A DNA stretch of 64,000 nt from Phycisphaerales bacterium (GTDB lineage: Bacteria > Planctomycetota > Phycisphaerae > Phycisphaerales > SM1A02), in the NCBI GenBank assembly GCA_014238785.1, contig JABAAL010000047.1:17596-81595 (forward strand), given 5' to 3'. The position numbers and the translations under genes are program-made. The notes under the pieces are model-generated. The model had not been told where the DNA came from. It made no database searches and saw only the letters and a list, made by a program, of their open reading frames with translations. Within the stretch, counting starts at the first letter, position 1; each line of letters begins with the position of its first letter. Below are positions 37,275 to 46,670 of this stretch, one piece after another.

Positions 37275-37606
37275 ATATTACCTCTGAATCACATCTAGCA
37301 GCAACCGTTATCTGCATTAAAGGCGACTTAACCGCGGATGATACGGATTGCTTTCAACGCGATGTTCGGGAAACTAACGAACATTTTAGATCCAACGTAA
37401 TCATCGATTGTTCGGGACTTGGTTTAATTGATTCTGTTGGGCTTGAGTCGCTTCTCTGGTTGTCCGATGAACTTAATAGAGCGGGGAATAAGCTTCGTTT
37501 TGCGTTCGTTCCAACAACGATTGAGCGAGTGTTTGAATTAACACGATTGAATCGTGTATTTAGCGTCCACGAATCGGTAGAACAAGCAGCGCGGAGTTTT
37601 GCATAA
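37271..37606 (+). CDS. STAS-domain anti-sigma-factor-antagonist-like protein
   Basis: This 111-residue protein folds as a STAS domain. The phosphorylatable serine is present in VIIDCSGLGLIDSVGLESLL, where known antagonists have DSxG; here that is DSVG. Partners would be a kinase/anti-sigma or a phosphatase, but neither is seen in the window. It overlaps the HD-GYP gene by 4 bases and lies 6 bases before gspE. Confidence 0.9.
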   Translation: MNITSESHLAATVICIKGDLTADDTDCFQRDVRETNEHFRSNVIIDCSGLGLIDSVGLESLLWLSDELNRAGNKLRFAFVPTTIERVFELTRLNRVFSVHESVEQAARSFA

Positions 37607-37612
37607 GTAAGT

Positions 37613-39328
37613 ATGAAGCCTTTACCAGACAATTCGACATCATCTTTAACGGCACAAGCACCGCTTGGACAGTTGTTATTGGGTAAAGGTGTTTTGTCCC
37701 AGGATCAACTTGACAGAGCACTTGAACAACAAAAAAATTGTGATGAACGGAAGTTAATCGGAGAAGTTCTTGTTGAAATGGGCTTAGCTGACAATCGCAC
37801 CGTACTTGAAACACTTGCCCAAGCGTACGGCATCCCTTTTGCTTCTGATACCGCGCGTCTTGCCGATCCAAAAGTAATTGAAGTCTTGCCACGCGAATTT
37901 CTTCAAGAGCATGGCGTCTTGCCAATGTTCCTTGTGCGTGATGTTCTCACCGTTGCAGTAAGCGAACCAGCGAATCTGTATCTATTGGAAGAAATAGAAA
38001 GACGAACTGGATATACAACGCAAATTGTAGCTGCAACTTCGGATGATATAGAATCCGCGCATCAATCATATCTTCCTGCGGCAAATGTTTTTGTCATCGA
38101 CGAAATATATGAAGACATTGATGAACATGACTTTGCGGTAATCGAACAAGATGCTACTGAACTTGCAGACCTTGAAGAAGATGCGGGTCATGGTCCAGTA
38201 GTAAAACTCGTTAACTTCTTAATTTATTCTGCAGTGCAAGAAGGTGCTTCGGACATTCATATTGAACCAGATGACCGCATGCTTCGCGTTCGGTATCGTG
38301 TTGACGGCAAACTCTACGAAAAAATACAACCGCCTTACAAAATGCAGCAAGCAATTGCGAGCCGAATCAAAATTATGGCAAACCTCGATATTTCAGAACG
38401 TCGTCTTCCGCAAGATGGCGACTTCAATGTCATGATGGATGGTCGTCCAATCGACTTGCGAGTTTCAACCATGCCAAGCAAGTATGGCGAAATCGTTGTT
38501 ATGAGAATTATTGACAGCAAAAATAATCGCCTATCGCTTGATAGTTTGGGCTTTAATGAACAAATGCTAATCGATTGGAAGAGTATCGTTGAGCAACCAA
38601 ACGGCGTTGTACTTGTAACGGGACCAACGGGTTCAGGTAAATCAACCACGCTGTACTCGGTTTTGTCACAATTTGATACTGATGAAATTAACGTAGCAAC
38701 GATTGAAGATCCAATCGAAGCACAAATCCGTGGGATCAACCAATCACAAATTAACGAACGCGCTGGCTTTACTTTCTCGACTGCCTTGCGTTCAATGCTT
38801 CGTCAAGATCCAGATGTATTGATGGTTGGCGAAGTTCGTGATTCGGATACTGCTGCAATCGTTTCCCAAGCCGCATTGACAGGACACCTTGTCTTCTCGA
38901 CGCTGCACACTAACGATTCGATATCTGCAGTTACTAGGCTAGTCAATCTTGGCATTGAGCCCTATCTTGTTGCTGCAACGGTTCGTGGCGTCCTTGCGCA
39001 ACGACTCGTGCGTAAAATTTGCCCACACTGTAAAACCGCCTGGAACGGTGAAGACGCGGTACGTAGTGCATGCGGTGGCGGTGAATATTACATAGGCGCT
39101 GGTTGCAATCGTTGCCGAGGTACTGGATTTGCTGGGCGAATTGGCATATTTGAATTACTTATTCCAAGCAATGAAATACTTGAGGCAATTGGCAGGGGAG
39201 CCTCGCTCCAGGAATTGCGAACACTTACTTCGCACGCAACGCTTCGCGTTGATGGACTTGAAAAAGTTGCTAAAGGTCTAACGACACCTGAAGAAGTGCT
39301 TTGCGCAACAAGGAGTATCAGCTCGTGA
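37613..39328 (+). CDS. Type II secretion/type IV pilus assembly ATPase (GspE/PilB family)
   Basis: This 571-residue hexameric motor ATPase has all family motifs: Walker A GPTGSGKSTTLYS, an Asp-box segment EDPIEAQIRGINQ, Walker B LMVGEVRDSDTA and a His-box LVFSTLHTNDS. A tetracysteine zinc motif reads CPHCKTAW and later GCNRCRGTGF. The N-terminus is an MshEN domain: PLGQLLLGKGVLSQDQLDRA matches the c-di-GMP-binding pattern LGxxLxxxGxLxxxxLxxA, with a second similar half-motif (LIGEVLVEMGLADNRTVLET). The HD-GYP gene two positions upstream makes c-di-GMP control plausible. Confidence 0.95.
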   Translation: MKPLPDNSTSSLTAQAPLGQLLLGKGVLSQDQLDRALEQQKNCDERKLIGEVLVEMGLADNRTVLETLAQAYGIPFASDTARLADPKVIEVLPREFLQEHGVLPMFLVRDVLTVAVSEPANLYLLEEIERRTGYTTQIVAATSDDIESAHQSYLPAANVFVIDEIYEDIDEHDFAVIEQDATELADLEEDAGHGPVVKLVNFLIYSAVQEGASDIHIEPDDRMLRVRYRVDGKLYEKIQPPYKMQQAIASRIKIMANLDISERRLPQDGDFNVMMDGRPIDLRVSTMPSKYGEIVVMRIIDSKNNRLSLDSLGFNEQMLIDWKSIVEQPNGVVLVTGPTGSGKSTTLYSVLSQFDTDEINVATIEDPIEAQIRGINQSQINERAGFTFSTALRSMLRQDPDVLMVGEVRDSDTAAIVSQAALTGHLVFSTLHTNDSISAVTRLVNLGIEPYLVAATVRGVLAQRLVRKICPHCKTAWNGEDAVRSACGGGEYYIGAGCNRCRGTGFAGRIGIFELLIPSNEILEAIGRGASLQELRTLTSHATLRVDGLEKVAKGLTTPEEVLCATRSISS

Positions 39329-40581
39329 CCGCATTACTAGCAAAAGAAACATTCGCCTGGAAAGCGCGTGATATTCATGGCCGCGAAATGACCGGATCGC
39401 AAGTTGCCTCAAATGAAGATGAAGTAGCAAATGTCCTTCGGACGCAGGGGTTATTTATTACTGCGATTGATCCAGAGCCGCTGCTTCGGGGCGATGTCGA
39501 ATCGGGCAAGGATGTCATAATGACTACCATCGCGCAACGTCGCGTAAAGCAAGATGACGTCATTGCATTTTGTCAGCAGCTTGCAGTAATGCTTGAAACG
39601 GGTGTTTCACTTTCGGAGTCACTTGAAGCACTTGCAACGCAAACGAAACAAAAAGAGTTTAGAGATGTACTTAACAGTGTGTACGCTGATGTGTGTGGCG
39701 GCGACGCGCTGTCGACAGCGCTTGCTCGCCGTAGACGAGTTTTCCCACGAATTGTTGTAAGTCTGGTTCGTGCCTCAGAGTTGTCCGGTACCCTCCCAAT
39801 GATGCTCGAACGTGTTGCAAGTTATTTGTCACGAGAGCGTAAAACGATTCGAGAAGTAAAAGGTGCGATGACATATCCGATGATTATGGGTTTCACAGCA
39901 GTAGCGGTAACATCGCTCATCGTGACTTTCGTGCTGCCACGCTTTGCAAAAATATACGAGATGCGTTCCGCAACACTGCCTATGCCTACCAAGATTCTCA
40001 TGGGCATCAGCGACGGTTTGCTAGGTACGTGGATGTACTGGATTCCTGCGCTAATTGCGATACTTGTTGCTGCTGTTTTTTGGTATAAAACATCAAGTGG
40101 AAGAAATTTCTTTGATTGGTTAAAACTAAGAACCCCAGTTGTTGGTCCCATGTTTAGCCAACTCTACACAACACGCGCTTCGCGAACGCTTTCAACGTTG
40201 CTTGCAGCGGGAGTTGGTGTGCTTGATGCAATTGGTATATGCCGAGATGTAACAAATAACGTGCAGTTTGATCGACTTTGGACGGACATGGAAAACAATG
40301 TTCGCAATGGTTATGCGCTAAGCGATGCAGTATTTGATTCGCCATATGTTCCCTCATATGTTGCATCGATGATGGCTTCGGGTGAACGTTCAGGTAGACT
40401 TCCAGCAGTGATGGATCGGGTTGCGAGTTTTACAGATGAAGAACTTGAGTCACGCGTAAAAAGTGTGAGTGCACTCATTGAACCACTTATGATTCTCGTT
40501 ATGGGCGGTGTTGTTGGTGGCGTTGCGATTGCAATGTTACTCCCAATTTTCAGCATGTCCAAGGTCATTTCTGGAGGGTAA
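39325..40581 (+). CDS. Type II secretion/type IV pilus inner-membrane platform protein (GspF/PilC family)
   Basis: The start is a GTG at 39325 overlapping the gspE stop; the longer frame begins with TTG inside gspE. The 418-residue protein has two repeated GspF domains (VIAFCQQLAVMLETGVSLSE and, later, LYTTRASRTLSTLLAAGVGV) and three transmembrane helices, the last near the C-terminus (LMILVMGGVVGGVAIAML). It is the membrane platform that the GspE ATPase turns. It is the last gene of the operon. Confidence 0.94.
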   Translation: MTALLAKETFAWKARDIHGREMTGSQVASNEDEVANVLRTQGLFITAIDPEPLLRGDVESGKDVIMTTIAQRRVKQDDVIAFCQQLAVMLETGVSLSESLEALATQTKQKEFRDVLNSVYADVCGGDALSTALARRRRVFPRIVVSLVRASELSGTLPMMLERVASYLSRERKTIREVKGAMTYPMIMGFTAVAVTSLIVTFVLPRFAKIYEMRSATLPMPTKILMGISDGLLGTWMYWIPALIAILVAAVFWYKTSSGRNFFDWLKLRTPVVGPMFSQLYTTRASRTLSTLLAAGVGVLDAIGICRDVTNNVQFDRLWTDMENNVRNGYALSDAVFDSPYVPSYVASMMASGERSGRLPAVMDRVASFTDEELESRVKSVSALIEPLMILVMGGVVGGVAIAMLLPIFSMSKVISGG

Positions 40582-40708
40582 GACGGCCTTGCTCGGGACA
40601 GAATCTCATTTAAGTTGCTTTTGGAATTGCAATTACTTGTTAGTAACGCACACAAAACAATTTGTGAACAAACTATTGGGGGGACAGTCTCGTCGCAAGA
40701 CAAGAATT

Positions 40709-41692
40709 CTAATGTACTAGTTCCAAAGTCAACCACGCCTCAAGCGCTTCACGGATTTCATCCGCGCTTTTCGCAAGACGAACACGTTCTTTAAGTGGTT
40801 TAATATGACCAAGCGTTCTGCCGTATAACGCAATGCGATTCGTGATGCAGTGCAACGCAGATCGTTCGCCACGATGTTCTAAAATCAACTCGAGATGGCG
40901 AAGAATGATTTTGATTTTCATGTTGCGATCTCGAAAAATCGGGGTTTCGCCACGGAGTGATTTTGAAATATCATCAAAAATCCACGGCTCTTTCATCGAG
41001 TGTCGTCCAACCATCACGCCGTCGCAATTTGTGTATTCAAACATACGTTGCGCACTTTCTGGCGAATTGATGTCACCGTTACCAATCACAGGAATGGATA
41101 CTGCTTCGACGACTTTCGCGATACCGTCAAGGCATGATCTTCCAGAAAACTTTTGGCTCGTTGTTCGACCGTGCACGGTGATTGCTTGGATACCAGAATC
41201 TTCTAAACGTTTTGCAAGGTCAGGCGCGGTGAGTTCATTTTCTCCCCAGCCGAGTCGAACTTTTGCTGTTACAGGAACTCCGTCGCATGCATCGATAATT
41301 TGCTTTGCAAGGTTTGCGGTTCTTCCGGGAGTCTTCAGCAACAACGATCCTCCGTTTTTTTTGCAAACCTTATCAATGGGACATCCCATATTGATGTCAA
41401 TTAGCGTTGCACCTTGTTCAACAGCCCATGCTCCAGCCTGGGGAAGTGGATCTTCGACATTGCCATAGACCTGCACGGAAAGGGGTCTGTCGTCTGGGTG
41501 TAGTTTTGCTTTTTCGCAAACAGCTGGAATCCGCCGTGCAATCGCTCTTGAATTTAATAGTTCTGAACCAGCTAATCCAACACCGCCGAGTTCACGGCAG
41601 AGAAGTCGAAATGGCAAATCGGCAATCCCCGCCATTGGCGCAAGGAAGACAGGGGACTCAAGTTTGACAGAACCAATTTGCATTTGTGCCAT
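40709..41692 (-). CDS. dusB: tRNA-dihydrouridine synthase
   Basis: This 327-residue FMN enzyme of the Dus family reduces uridines in tRNA D-loops. Family markers are [16 protein letters not shown], the catalytic Cys region [27 protein letters not shown] and [14 protein letters not shown]. The DusB-type call is based on overall similarity and is less sure than the family. It is divergent from dnaK, with its start 156 bases from the dnaK start. Confidence 0.92.
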   Translation of the reverse strand: MAQMQIGSVKLESPVFLAPMAGIADLPFRLLCRELGGVGLAGSELLNSRAIARRIPAVCEKAKLHPDDRPLSVQVYGNVEDPLPQAGAWAVEQGATLIDINMGCPIDKVCKKNGGSLLLKTPGRTANLAKQIIDACDGVPVTAKVRLGWGENELTAPDLAKRLEDSGIQAITVHGRTTSQKFSGRSCLDGIAKVVEAVSIPVIGNGDINSPESAQRMFEYTNCDGVMVGRHSMKEPWIFDDISKSLRGETPIFRDRNMKIKIILRHLELILEHRGERSALHCITNRIALYGRTLGHIKPLKERVRLAKSADEIREALEAWLTLELVH

Positions 41693-41769
41693 TCTGGCAT
41701 ATTCGTCACTGAAAAACCATCTTTAAACATAAAAAACTGGCATTATTTTCCGAACTTTCGTGGGCACAA

Positions 41770-41786
41770 TTGGCATCGTAGTTGCG
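41770..41786 (+). promoter_or_regulatory. Possible sigma-54-type -24/-12 promoter of dnaK
   Basis: The 17 bases TTGGCATCGTAGTTGCG match the YTGGCACGRNNNTTGCW consensus with correct spacing and three mismatches. The site lies 63 bases before the dnaK ATG. No CIRCE element is seen in the dusB-dnaK interval. This is a pattern match only. Confidence 0.25.
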
Positions 41787-41848
41787 TATTAGTAGGTAGC
41801 AATGGCATCATCCCATCGAGGAATGCCCAAGCAGAAGGAGATATTATC

Positions 41849-43789
41849 ATGTCAAAAATTATAGGTATTGACCTAGGAACAACGAACTCGGTAGTTGCCA
41901 TCATGGAAGGTGACCAACCTAAAGTTCTCATTAACAGTTCGGGTAACCGAACTACACCATCCGTTGTTGGGTTTACCGACAAGGATGAACGCCTTGTTGG
42001 ACAGCCAGCACGTCACCAACAAGTGACAAACCCCACCAACACCGTCTTCTCGGTGAAGCGGTTCATGGGCAGGCTACACAACGAAGTACAATCTGAAGAA
42101 ACAATGGTGCCTTACGGCGTCCTTGGTGGCGCAGACGATCTTGTAAAGATTGGAGTGCGCGATAAAGAATACACACCATCGGAAATCGCAGCAATGATTC
42201 TTGGTGAACTGAAGAAAGTAGCCGAAGATTATCTTGGCGAAAAAGTTGACCGTGCAGTTATTACTGTACCGGCATACTTTAACGATGCGCAACGCCAAGC
42301 AACAAAAGATGCTGGCGAAATTGCTGGATTGACTGTTGAACGAATCATCAACGAGCCAACTGCAGCAGCACTTGCGTATGGTCTTGAAAAGAAAACAAAT
42401 TCAAAGATAGCTGTCTTTGACTTGGGCGGTGGCACGTTTGACGTTTCCATCCTCGATATTGGCGATGGCGTTTTTGAAGTGCTTGCAACAAATGGCGACA
42501 CCCACCTTGGTGGTGATGATTTTGATCAACGACTTATTGATTACATCGCCGATGAATTCAAGAAGCAAGAATCAATGGATCTTCGCACAGATCCAATGGC
42601 ATTACAACGTTTGAAAGAAGCTGCTGAAAAAGCGAAGTGTGAACTTTCACAACAAAAAGAAACTTCGGTGAACCTGCCATTCATTACTGCGGACCAAAAT
42701 GGTCCAAAGCACTTGCAGGCCACTATTACTCGTGCAACGTTTGAATCCATTTGCAGCGATTTGTTTGACCGACTCCGTAAGCCATGCTTGTCAGCACTTA
42801 AAGATGCTGGTCTTGATGCTTCTGGCGTATCGGACATCGTGATGGTTGGCGGATCGACTCGAATTCCAAAGGTACAGGAAATCACAAAAGAGATTTTTCA
42901 AACTGCGGAACTTGATAAGTCGATTAACCCAGACGAAGTGGTTGCAGTTGGTGCAGCAATTCAAGGCGGCGTACTTTCTGGCGACGTAAAAGACGTTCTT
43001 CTCTTGGACGTTACACCGCTCTCACTTGGTGTTGAAACACTCGGCAGTGTGATGACTAGCTTGATTGAACGTAACACGACAATCCCAACTTCAAAGAAGG
43101 AAACATTCTCGACCGCTGCAGACAGCCAGTCTTCAGTAACGATTCATGTTCTTCAAGGCGAACGAGAGTTTGCTGCGGATAACCGTTCGCTTGGTCGCTT
43201 TGACCTTACGGATATTCCACCAGCACCTCGCGGTACTCCACAGATTGAAGTTGAATTTGCAATCGATGCAAACGGCATTTTGAATGTTTCAGCAACGGAC
43301 AAAGCAACAGGTAAAACCCAACAGATCGAAATCAAGGGTTCCTCTGGTTTGAACGAAGACGAAATTGAAAAGATGAAGCTAGATGCAGAAGCACATGCTG
43401 AAGATGACAAGGCTCGGCGCGAACTTGTTGAAACGAAAAACAAAGCTGAAATGATGATGCATGAGACCAAGAAATCCATGGATGAACATGGTGATAAGAT
43501 TTCGCAAGAAGCTCGTGGTTCGATTGAATCAGCGCTCTCCAACCTTGAAGAAAAACTCAAGGGTGACGACAAAGAAGCAATCGAAGCAGCACTAACAGCA
43601 CTTGCTGGCGTTGCCGAAGAACTTGGCAAGGCTGTGTACGAAGCAACGGCAGCAAAGGCAACTGAAACCACCGGAACTCCCGGAACCGGCGAAGCTAGTG
43701 ATGGCGAATGTTGTGGTGGCGATGGCGAAGACTGTTGCAACAATGGCGACGATGTCATCGACGCTGAGTACGAAGTTAACGAAGATTAA
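41849..43789 (+). CDS. dnaK: Molecular chaperone DnaK (Hsp70) with Cys-rich tail
   Basis: The ATG at 41849 has a strong AAGGAG ribosome-binding site 9 bases upstream, and the protein begins with the invariant [18 protein letters not shown]. All Hsp70 ATPase and substrate-domain blocks follow ([54 protein letters not shown]). The 646-residue protein ends in [11 protein letters not shown], a variant of the usual DVVDAEFEEV tail. The disordered tail just before it holds two Cys pairs (Cys621-622 and Cys629-630) in a Gly/Asp context, which standard DnaK proteins lack. dnaJ and grpE are not adjacent. Confidence 0.97.
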   Translation: MSKIIGIDLGTTNSVVAIMEGDQPKVLINSSGNRTTPSVVGFTDKDERLVGQPARHQQVTNPTNTVFSVKRFMGRLHNEVQSEETMVPYGVLGGADDLVKIGVRDKEYTPSEIAAMILGELKKVAEDYLGEKVDRAVITVPAYFNDAQRQATKDAGEIAGLTVERIINEPTAAALAYGLEKKTNSKIAVFDLGGGTFDVSILDIGDGVFEVLATNGDTHLGGDDFDQRLIDYIADEFKKQESMDLRTDPMALQRLKEAAEKAKCELSQQKETSVNLPFITADQNGPKHLQATITRATFESICSDLFDRLRKPCLSALKDAGLDASGVSDIVMVGGSTRIPKVQEITKEIFQTAELDKSINPDEVVAVGAAIQGGVLSGDVKDVLLLDVTPLSLGVETLGSVMTSLIERNTTIPTSKKETFSTAADSQSSVTIHVLQGEREFAADNRSLGRFDLTDIPPAPRGTPQIEVEFAIDANGILNVSATDKATGKTQQIEIKGSSGLNEDEIEKMKLDAEAHAEDDKARRELVETKNKAEMMMHETKKSMDEHGDKISQEARGSIESALSNLEEKLKGDDKEAIEAALTALAGVAEELGKAVYEATAAKATETTGTPGTGEASDGECCGGDGEDCCNNGDDVIDAEYEVNED

Positions 43790-43836
43790 TTCGTAAACCC
43801 TGCCTCCCTCCCTCGGAATCATTTTTTGGTTCCTCG

Positions 43837-43862
43837 CAGAGCTCCTCGCAAGAGGGGCTCTG
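43837..43862 (+). terminator. Terminator hairpin after dnaK
   Basis: An 11-bp stem with one G-U pair and a GCAA tetraloop (arms 43837-43847 and 43852-43862) is followed by TCTCTATT. It sits between dnaK and the convergent gene, so it could serve dnaK. Confidence 0.7.
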
Positions 43863-43894
43863 TCTCTATTGGTGTTTAAATATCACAAGGATAA

Positions 43895-44707
43895 TTAATG
43901 ATCTTTAGTTTCTTCGCCTTCCACGGTAAGCCGTGCAGGGTGCCCGAACCAGGAGTTGATATCTGCCTCGCCGTACTGATCCTTGAGAATATCTACAACT
44001 TCTTCCATAGACCCCTCTGCATTTGCCCACCCATTAAAAACATCAGGAAAATCGACACTGCAGTTTGAGCACTTCTTCTTGTTATCAAAACGGATTGGGC
44101 ACCAGAATGATTCAACGTTACGTAGCATTTCTGATCCAAGCGACCACACGCCCGTCATCCAGTCGCAATACAGACACCAAATCAAATCGTGACCAACTAA
44201 GTTTTCAAACTTATACCGTCCAACGCGAACCCATTCAGACTGTTTATATTTTGGAAACCGAATAAGCCAAACCAAAAACGGATAGACGAGTAATTCGGCG
44301 GCGCGTACACAGATAAAGACTGGTACAGCAAATGCTGTAATCCACACAGCGAGAAAGTTTCTCCAAGGTCCAACGAGTGCATTCAAGAATTTGACAATGC
44401 GTGGTCCTTTTCGTGCCTGTGGATGTGCAAGCCCGTGGAGCGTTGTCCATATCATGACTGCAAGTACCTGCGCAAGCACTGAAGCGCCCAGACCAATCCA
44501 GCCGCCAAACACAGGGCCAAGAATAAGAGGCAACGCGGTGAAGTAGCCAACAACGATATCCAAGCCAGGAGCGACACACAGCCATTGCGAGAATGCCTTG
44601 CCCGGTGCGCCTAGCCTTGGAATAAGGTGCAAGAAACCCGCAACTACCATTAAGGAGCCAAGCGTGATCCCGCCAATACAAATGCCATTACATATATAGT
44701 TGTACAT
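43895..44707 (-). CDS. Uncharacterised membrane protein with C-terminal Cys motifs
   Basis: This 270-residue protein matches no family I recognise. Four to five hydrophobic helices fill residues 1 to about 155. The soluble C-terminal part holds three Cys groups: WCLYCDW, ESFWCPIRF and KKKCSNCSVDF. The spacing C-x2-C, then C, then C-x2-C suggests a metal or redox site close to the membrane. A charged tail ends the protein. The gene is divergent from the nucleosidase gene, with starts 34 bases apart if the nucleosidase begins at 44742. Confidence 0.75.
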   Translation of the reverse strand: MYNYICNGICIGGITLGSLMVVAGFLHLIPRLGAPGKAFSQWLCVAPGLDIVVGYFTALPLILGPVFGGWIGLGASVLAQVLAVMIWTTLHGLAHPQARKGPRIVKFLNALVGPWRNFLAVWITAFAVPVFICVRAAELLVYPFLVWLIRFPKYKQSEWVRVGRYKFENLVGHDLIWCLYCDWMTGVWSLGSEMLRNVESFWCPIRFDNKKKCSNCSVDFPDVFNGWANAEGSMEEVVDILKDQYGEADINSWFGHPARLTVEGEETKDH

Positions 44708-44741
44708 GCTGAAGATGGTAACAGGTGTAGAATGTCAGTCG

Positions 44742-45308
44742 ATGCTTATTCTCACTGCACTTCAAGAAGAAATTCCTACCCTACACAGGGAAGACCGCGT
44801 TTTTGTGACGGGGCTTGGTAAAGTCAATGCCACGTTGCAAGCGACGAAATTGATCTTGGAACATACACCAAATTTAGTGGTAAATTTTGGCACAGCAGGA
44901 TCAATTTCTCGTGAGCATGGACAAGGGTTAGTCGAATGCACTGGCTTTATCCAACGGGACATGGATTGTTCACCTCTTGGTTTTGATAAATATGTAACCC
45001 CGTATGAAGAGGAGCATCATTTGATTGGCTCGTCTGAAATAGTATGCGGCTCTGGCGATAATTTTATGACAGATGCTGGCGAACTTCCCGGTGCAGGAGT
45101 TCATATAGTTGATATGGAGGCATACGCAATTGCGAAAGTGTGTCGAAACTTGGGAGTTCAATTTCGCTGCTTTAAATATATCAGCGACAACGCTGATGAA
45201 AACGCTGGCGATGATTGGTCAACCTTTGAGCACGCCAAAGCGGAAAAGTTGTTTATTGAGCAACTAGCATCGATTCGCGAGAGAATTAATTCGCCCAGGA
45301 CCAGTTAA
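44742..45308 (+). CDS. 5'-methylthioadenosine/S-adenosylhomocysteine nucleosidase-like protein
   Basis: This 188-residue phosphorylase-superfamily protein is shorter than typical MtnN (about 230). It shows the substrate loop VVNFGTAGSI, the central GSGDNFM and the conserved VDMEAYAIAKVC, where Met and Glu contact the ribose. It would split methylthioadenosine or a related nucleoside. The start at 44742 is chosen because the core fold begins there (MLILTALQEEIP); ATGs at 44715 and 44706 are alternatives. It precedes pepC by 12 bases. Confidence 0.82.
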   Translation: MLILTALQEEIPTLHREDRVFVTGLGKVNATLQATKLILEHTPNLVVNFGTAGSISREHGQGLVECTGFIQRDMDCSPLGFDKYVTPYEEEHHLIGSSEIVCGSGDNFMTDAGELPGAGVHIVDMEAYAIAKVCRNLGVQFRCFKYISDNADENAGDDWSTFEHAKAEKLFIEQLASIRERINSPRTS

Positions 45309-45320
45309 TTCTCCTACAAT

Positions 45321-46670
45321 ATGTGGATGACAACCTCCGAATTAACAGTAAAAACTACACCGATTTCGTCTGCGACTATTCAGTCGTTTCGAGATGCTTT
45401 TGAACAGGATTTATCTGCAAAATCATCGCAAAATGCAGTAACGCAAACAACTATTGACGACGTTGCGATGGTCCGCGACATTGTGCAGGGAACAGATTTT
45501 TCGTTCTCGACGCATCTCGATGATTGGAAAGTAACAAACCAAAGAAAGTCTGGACGATGTTGGCTCTTTGCGGCCCTCAATATGCTTCGGGTACCTGCGA
45601 TGAAAAAGATGCACGTCAAAGAGTTTGAATTTAGTCAAAACTGGGCGATGTTCTGGGACAAATTTGAACGGGCCAACTGGTTTTTACAACACATCATCGA
45701 AACAGCGGATAGGGATGCCGATGATCGTACTGTTGCGTTTTTATTGAGCGATCCAATTGGTGACGGTGGTCAATGGAATATGTTTGTCAATGTCGTAAAG
45801 AAACACGGTCTTGTCCCAAAATCAGCAATGCCCGAAACGGAGAGTTCCTCTTGCACAATGAAGATGAATATGATTCTCAAATGGAAACTTCGAGATGGCG
45901 CTGAACAAATTCGCACAAGCGGTGCTGATATGGAATCGACAAGGCAAGAAATACTTTCGGGTATTTGGCGCATACTTTGTATTCACCTTGGCACGCCACC
46001 TACAAAGTTTATGTGGCAGTGGCAAGATAAGGATAATAAGTTCCACCGCAAAGGCGAAATGACGCCGCTGGAGTTTGCCAGTGAATATATTGAAACACCG
46101 CTCGATGAATATGTTTGCGTTGTTAATGATCCGCGGGAAAGTTCACCCTTGATGGCAACCTACACAGTTGAATGTCTTGGTAATGTTGTTGGTGGGGATT
46201 TGGTGAAGTATCTAAACATCGACACAGCCCAGATGAAGTCCCTTACGCAACAAATGCTTGAAGACAACAAGCCTGTTTGGATGGGGTGTGATGTGGGAAA
46301 AATGTTTAGACGAGATATTGGCATTTGGGACGCTGACCTCTTTGACTTTGAAAGTGTCTACGGAACAGACCTAGGTTTAGACAAGGCTCAAAGACTTACG
46401 TACCATCAAACGCTCATGACGCACGCTATGTTGTTTACAGGCGTAGATGTGCACGATGGTGTTGCAGTAAAGTGGCGCATTGAAAATTCGTGGGGCGACG
46501 ATGAAGTCGGCGTAAAAGGATTTCAAACGATGAACGACTCGTGGTTTGATGAGTATATGTTTGAAGTCGCAATTGAAAAGAAATACTTGTCGCCCGAATT
46601 GCTTTCCGCTTGGAGCGAGGACCCAACGGTACTTTCACCTTGGGACCCAATGGGCTCCTTAGCAAAGTAA
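45321..46670 (+). CDS. pepC: Bleomycin hydrolase/aminopeptidase C (peptidase C1B)
   Basis: This 449-residue cysteine aminopeptidase of the papain superfamily has its catalytic Cys in RKSGRCWLFAALNML, the His in THAMLFTGV and the Asn in RIENSWGDD. The family forms cytosolic hexamers that trim peptides from their N-termini. No signal peptide is present. The last 12 bases overlap the convergent ubiA gene. Two closely spaced ATG codons (45321 and 45327) could serve as start. Confidence 0.95.
   Translation: MWMTTSELTVKTTPISSATIQSFRDAFEQDLSAKSSQNAVTQTTIDDVAMVRDIVQGTDFSFSTHLDDWKVTNQRKSGRCWLFAALNMLRVPAMKKMHVKEFEFSQNWAMFWDKFERANWFLQHIIETADRDADDRTVAFLLSDPIGDGGQWNMFVNVVKKHGLVPKSAMPETESSSCTMKMNMILKWKLRDGAEQIRTSGADMESTRQEILSGIWRILCIHLGTPPTKFMWQWQDKDNKFHRKGEMTPLEFASEYIETPLDEYVCVVNDPRESSPLMATYTVECLGNVVGGDLVKYLNIDTAQMKSLTQQMLEDNKPVWMGCDVGKMFRRDIGIWDADLFDFESVYGTDLGLDKAQRLTYHQTLMTHAMLFTGVDVHDGVAVKWRIENSWGDDEVGVKGFQTMNDSWFDEYMFEVAIEKKYLSPELLSAWSEDPTVLSPWDPMGSLAK

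Noticed and set aside
43153..43758. Long Ser/Ala-rich minus-strand frame inside dnaK
   Set aside because: It is a shadow of dnaK codon usage with low-complexity composition.
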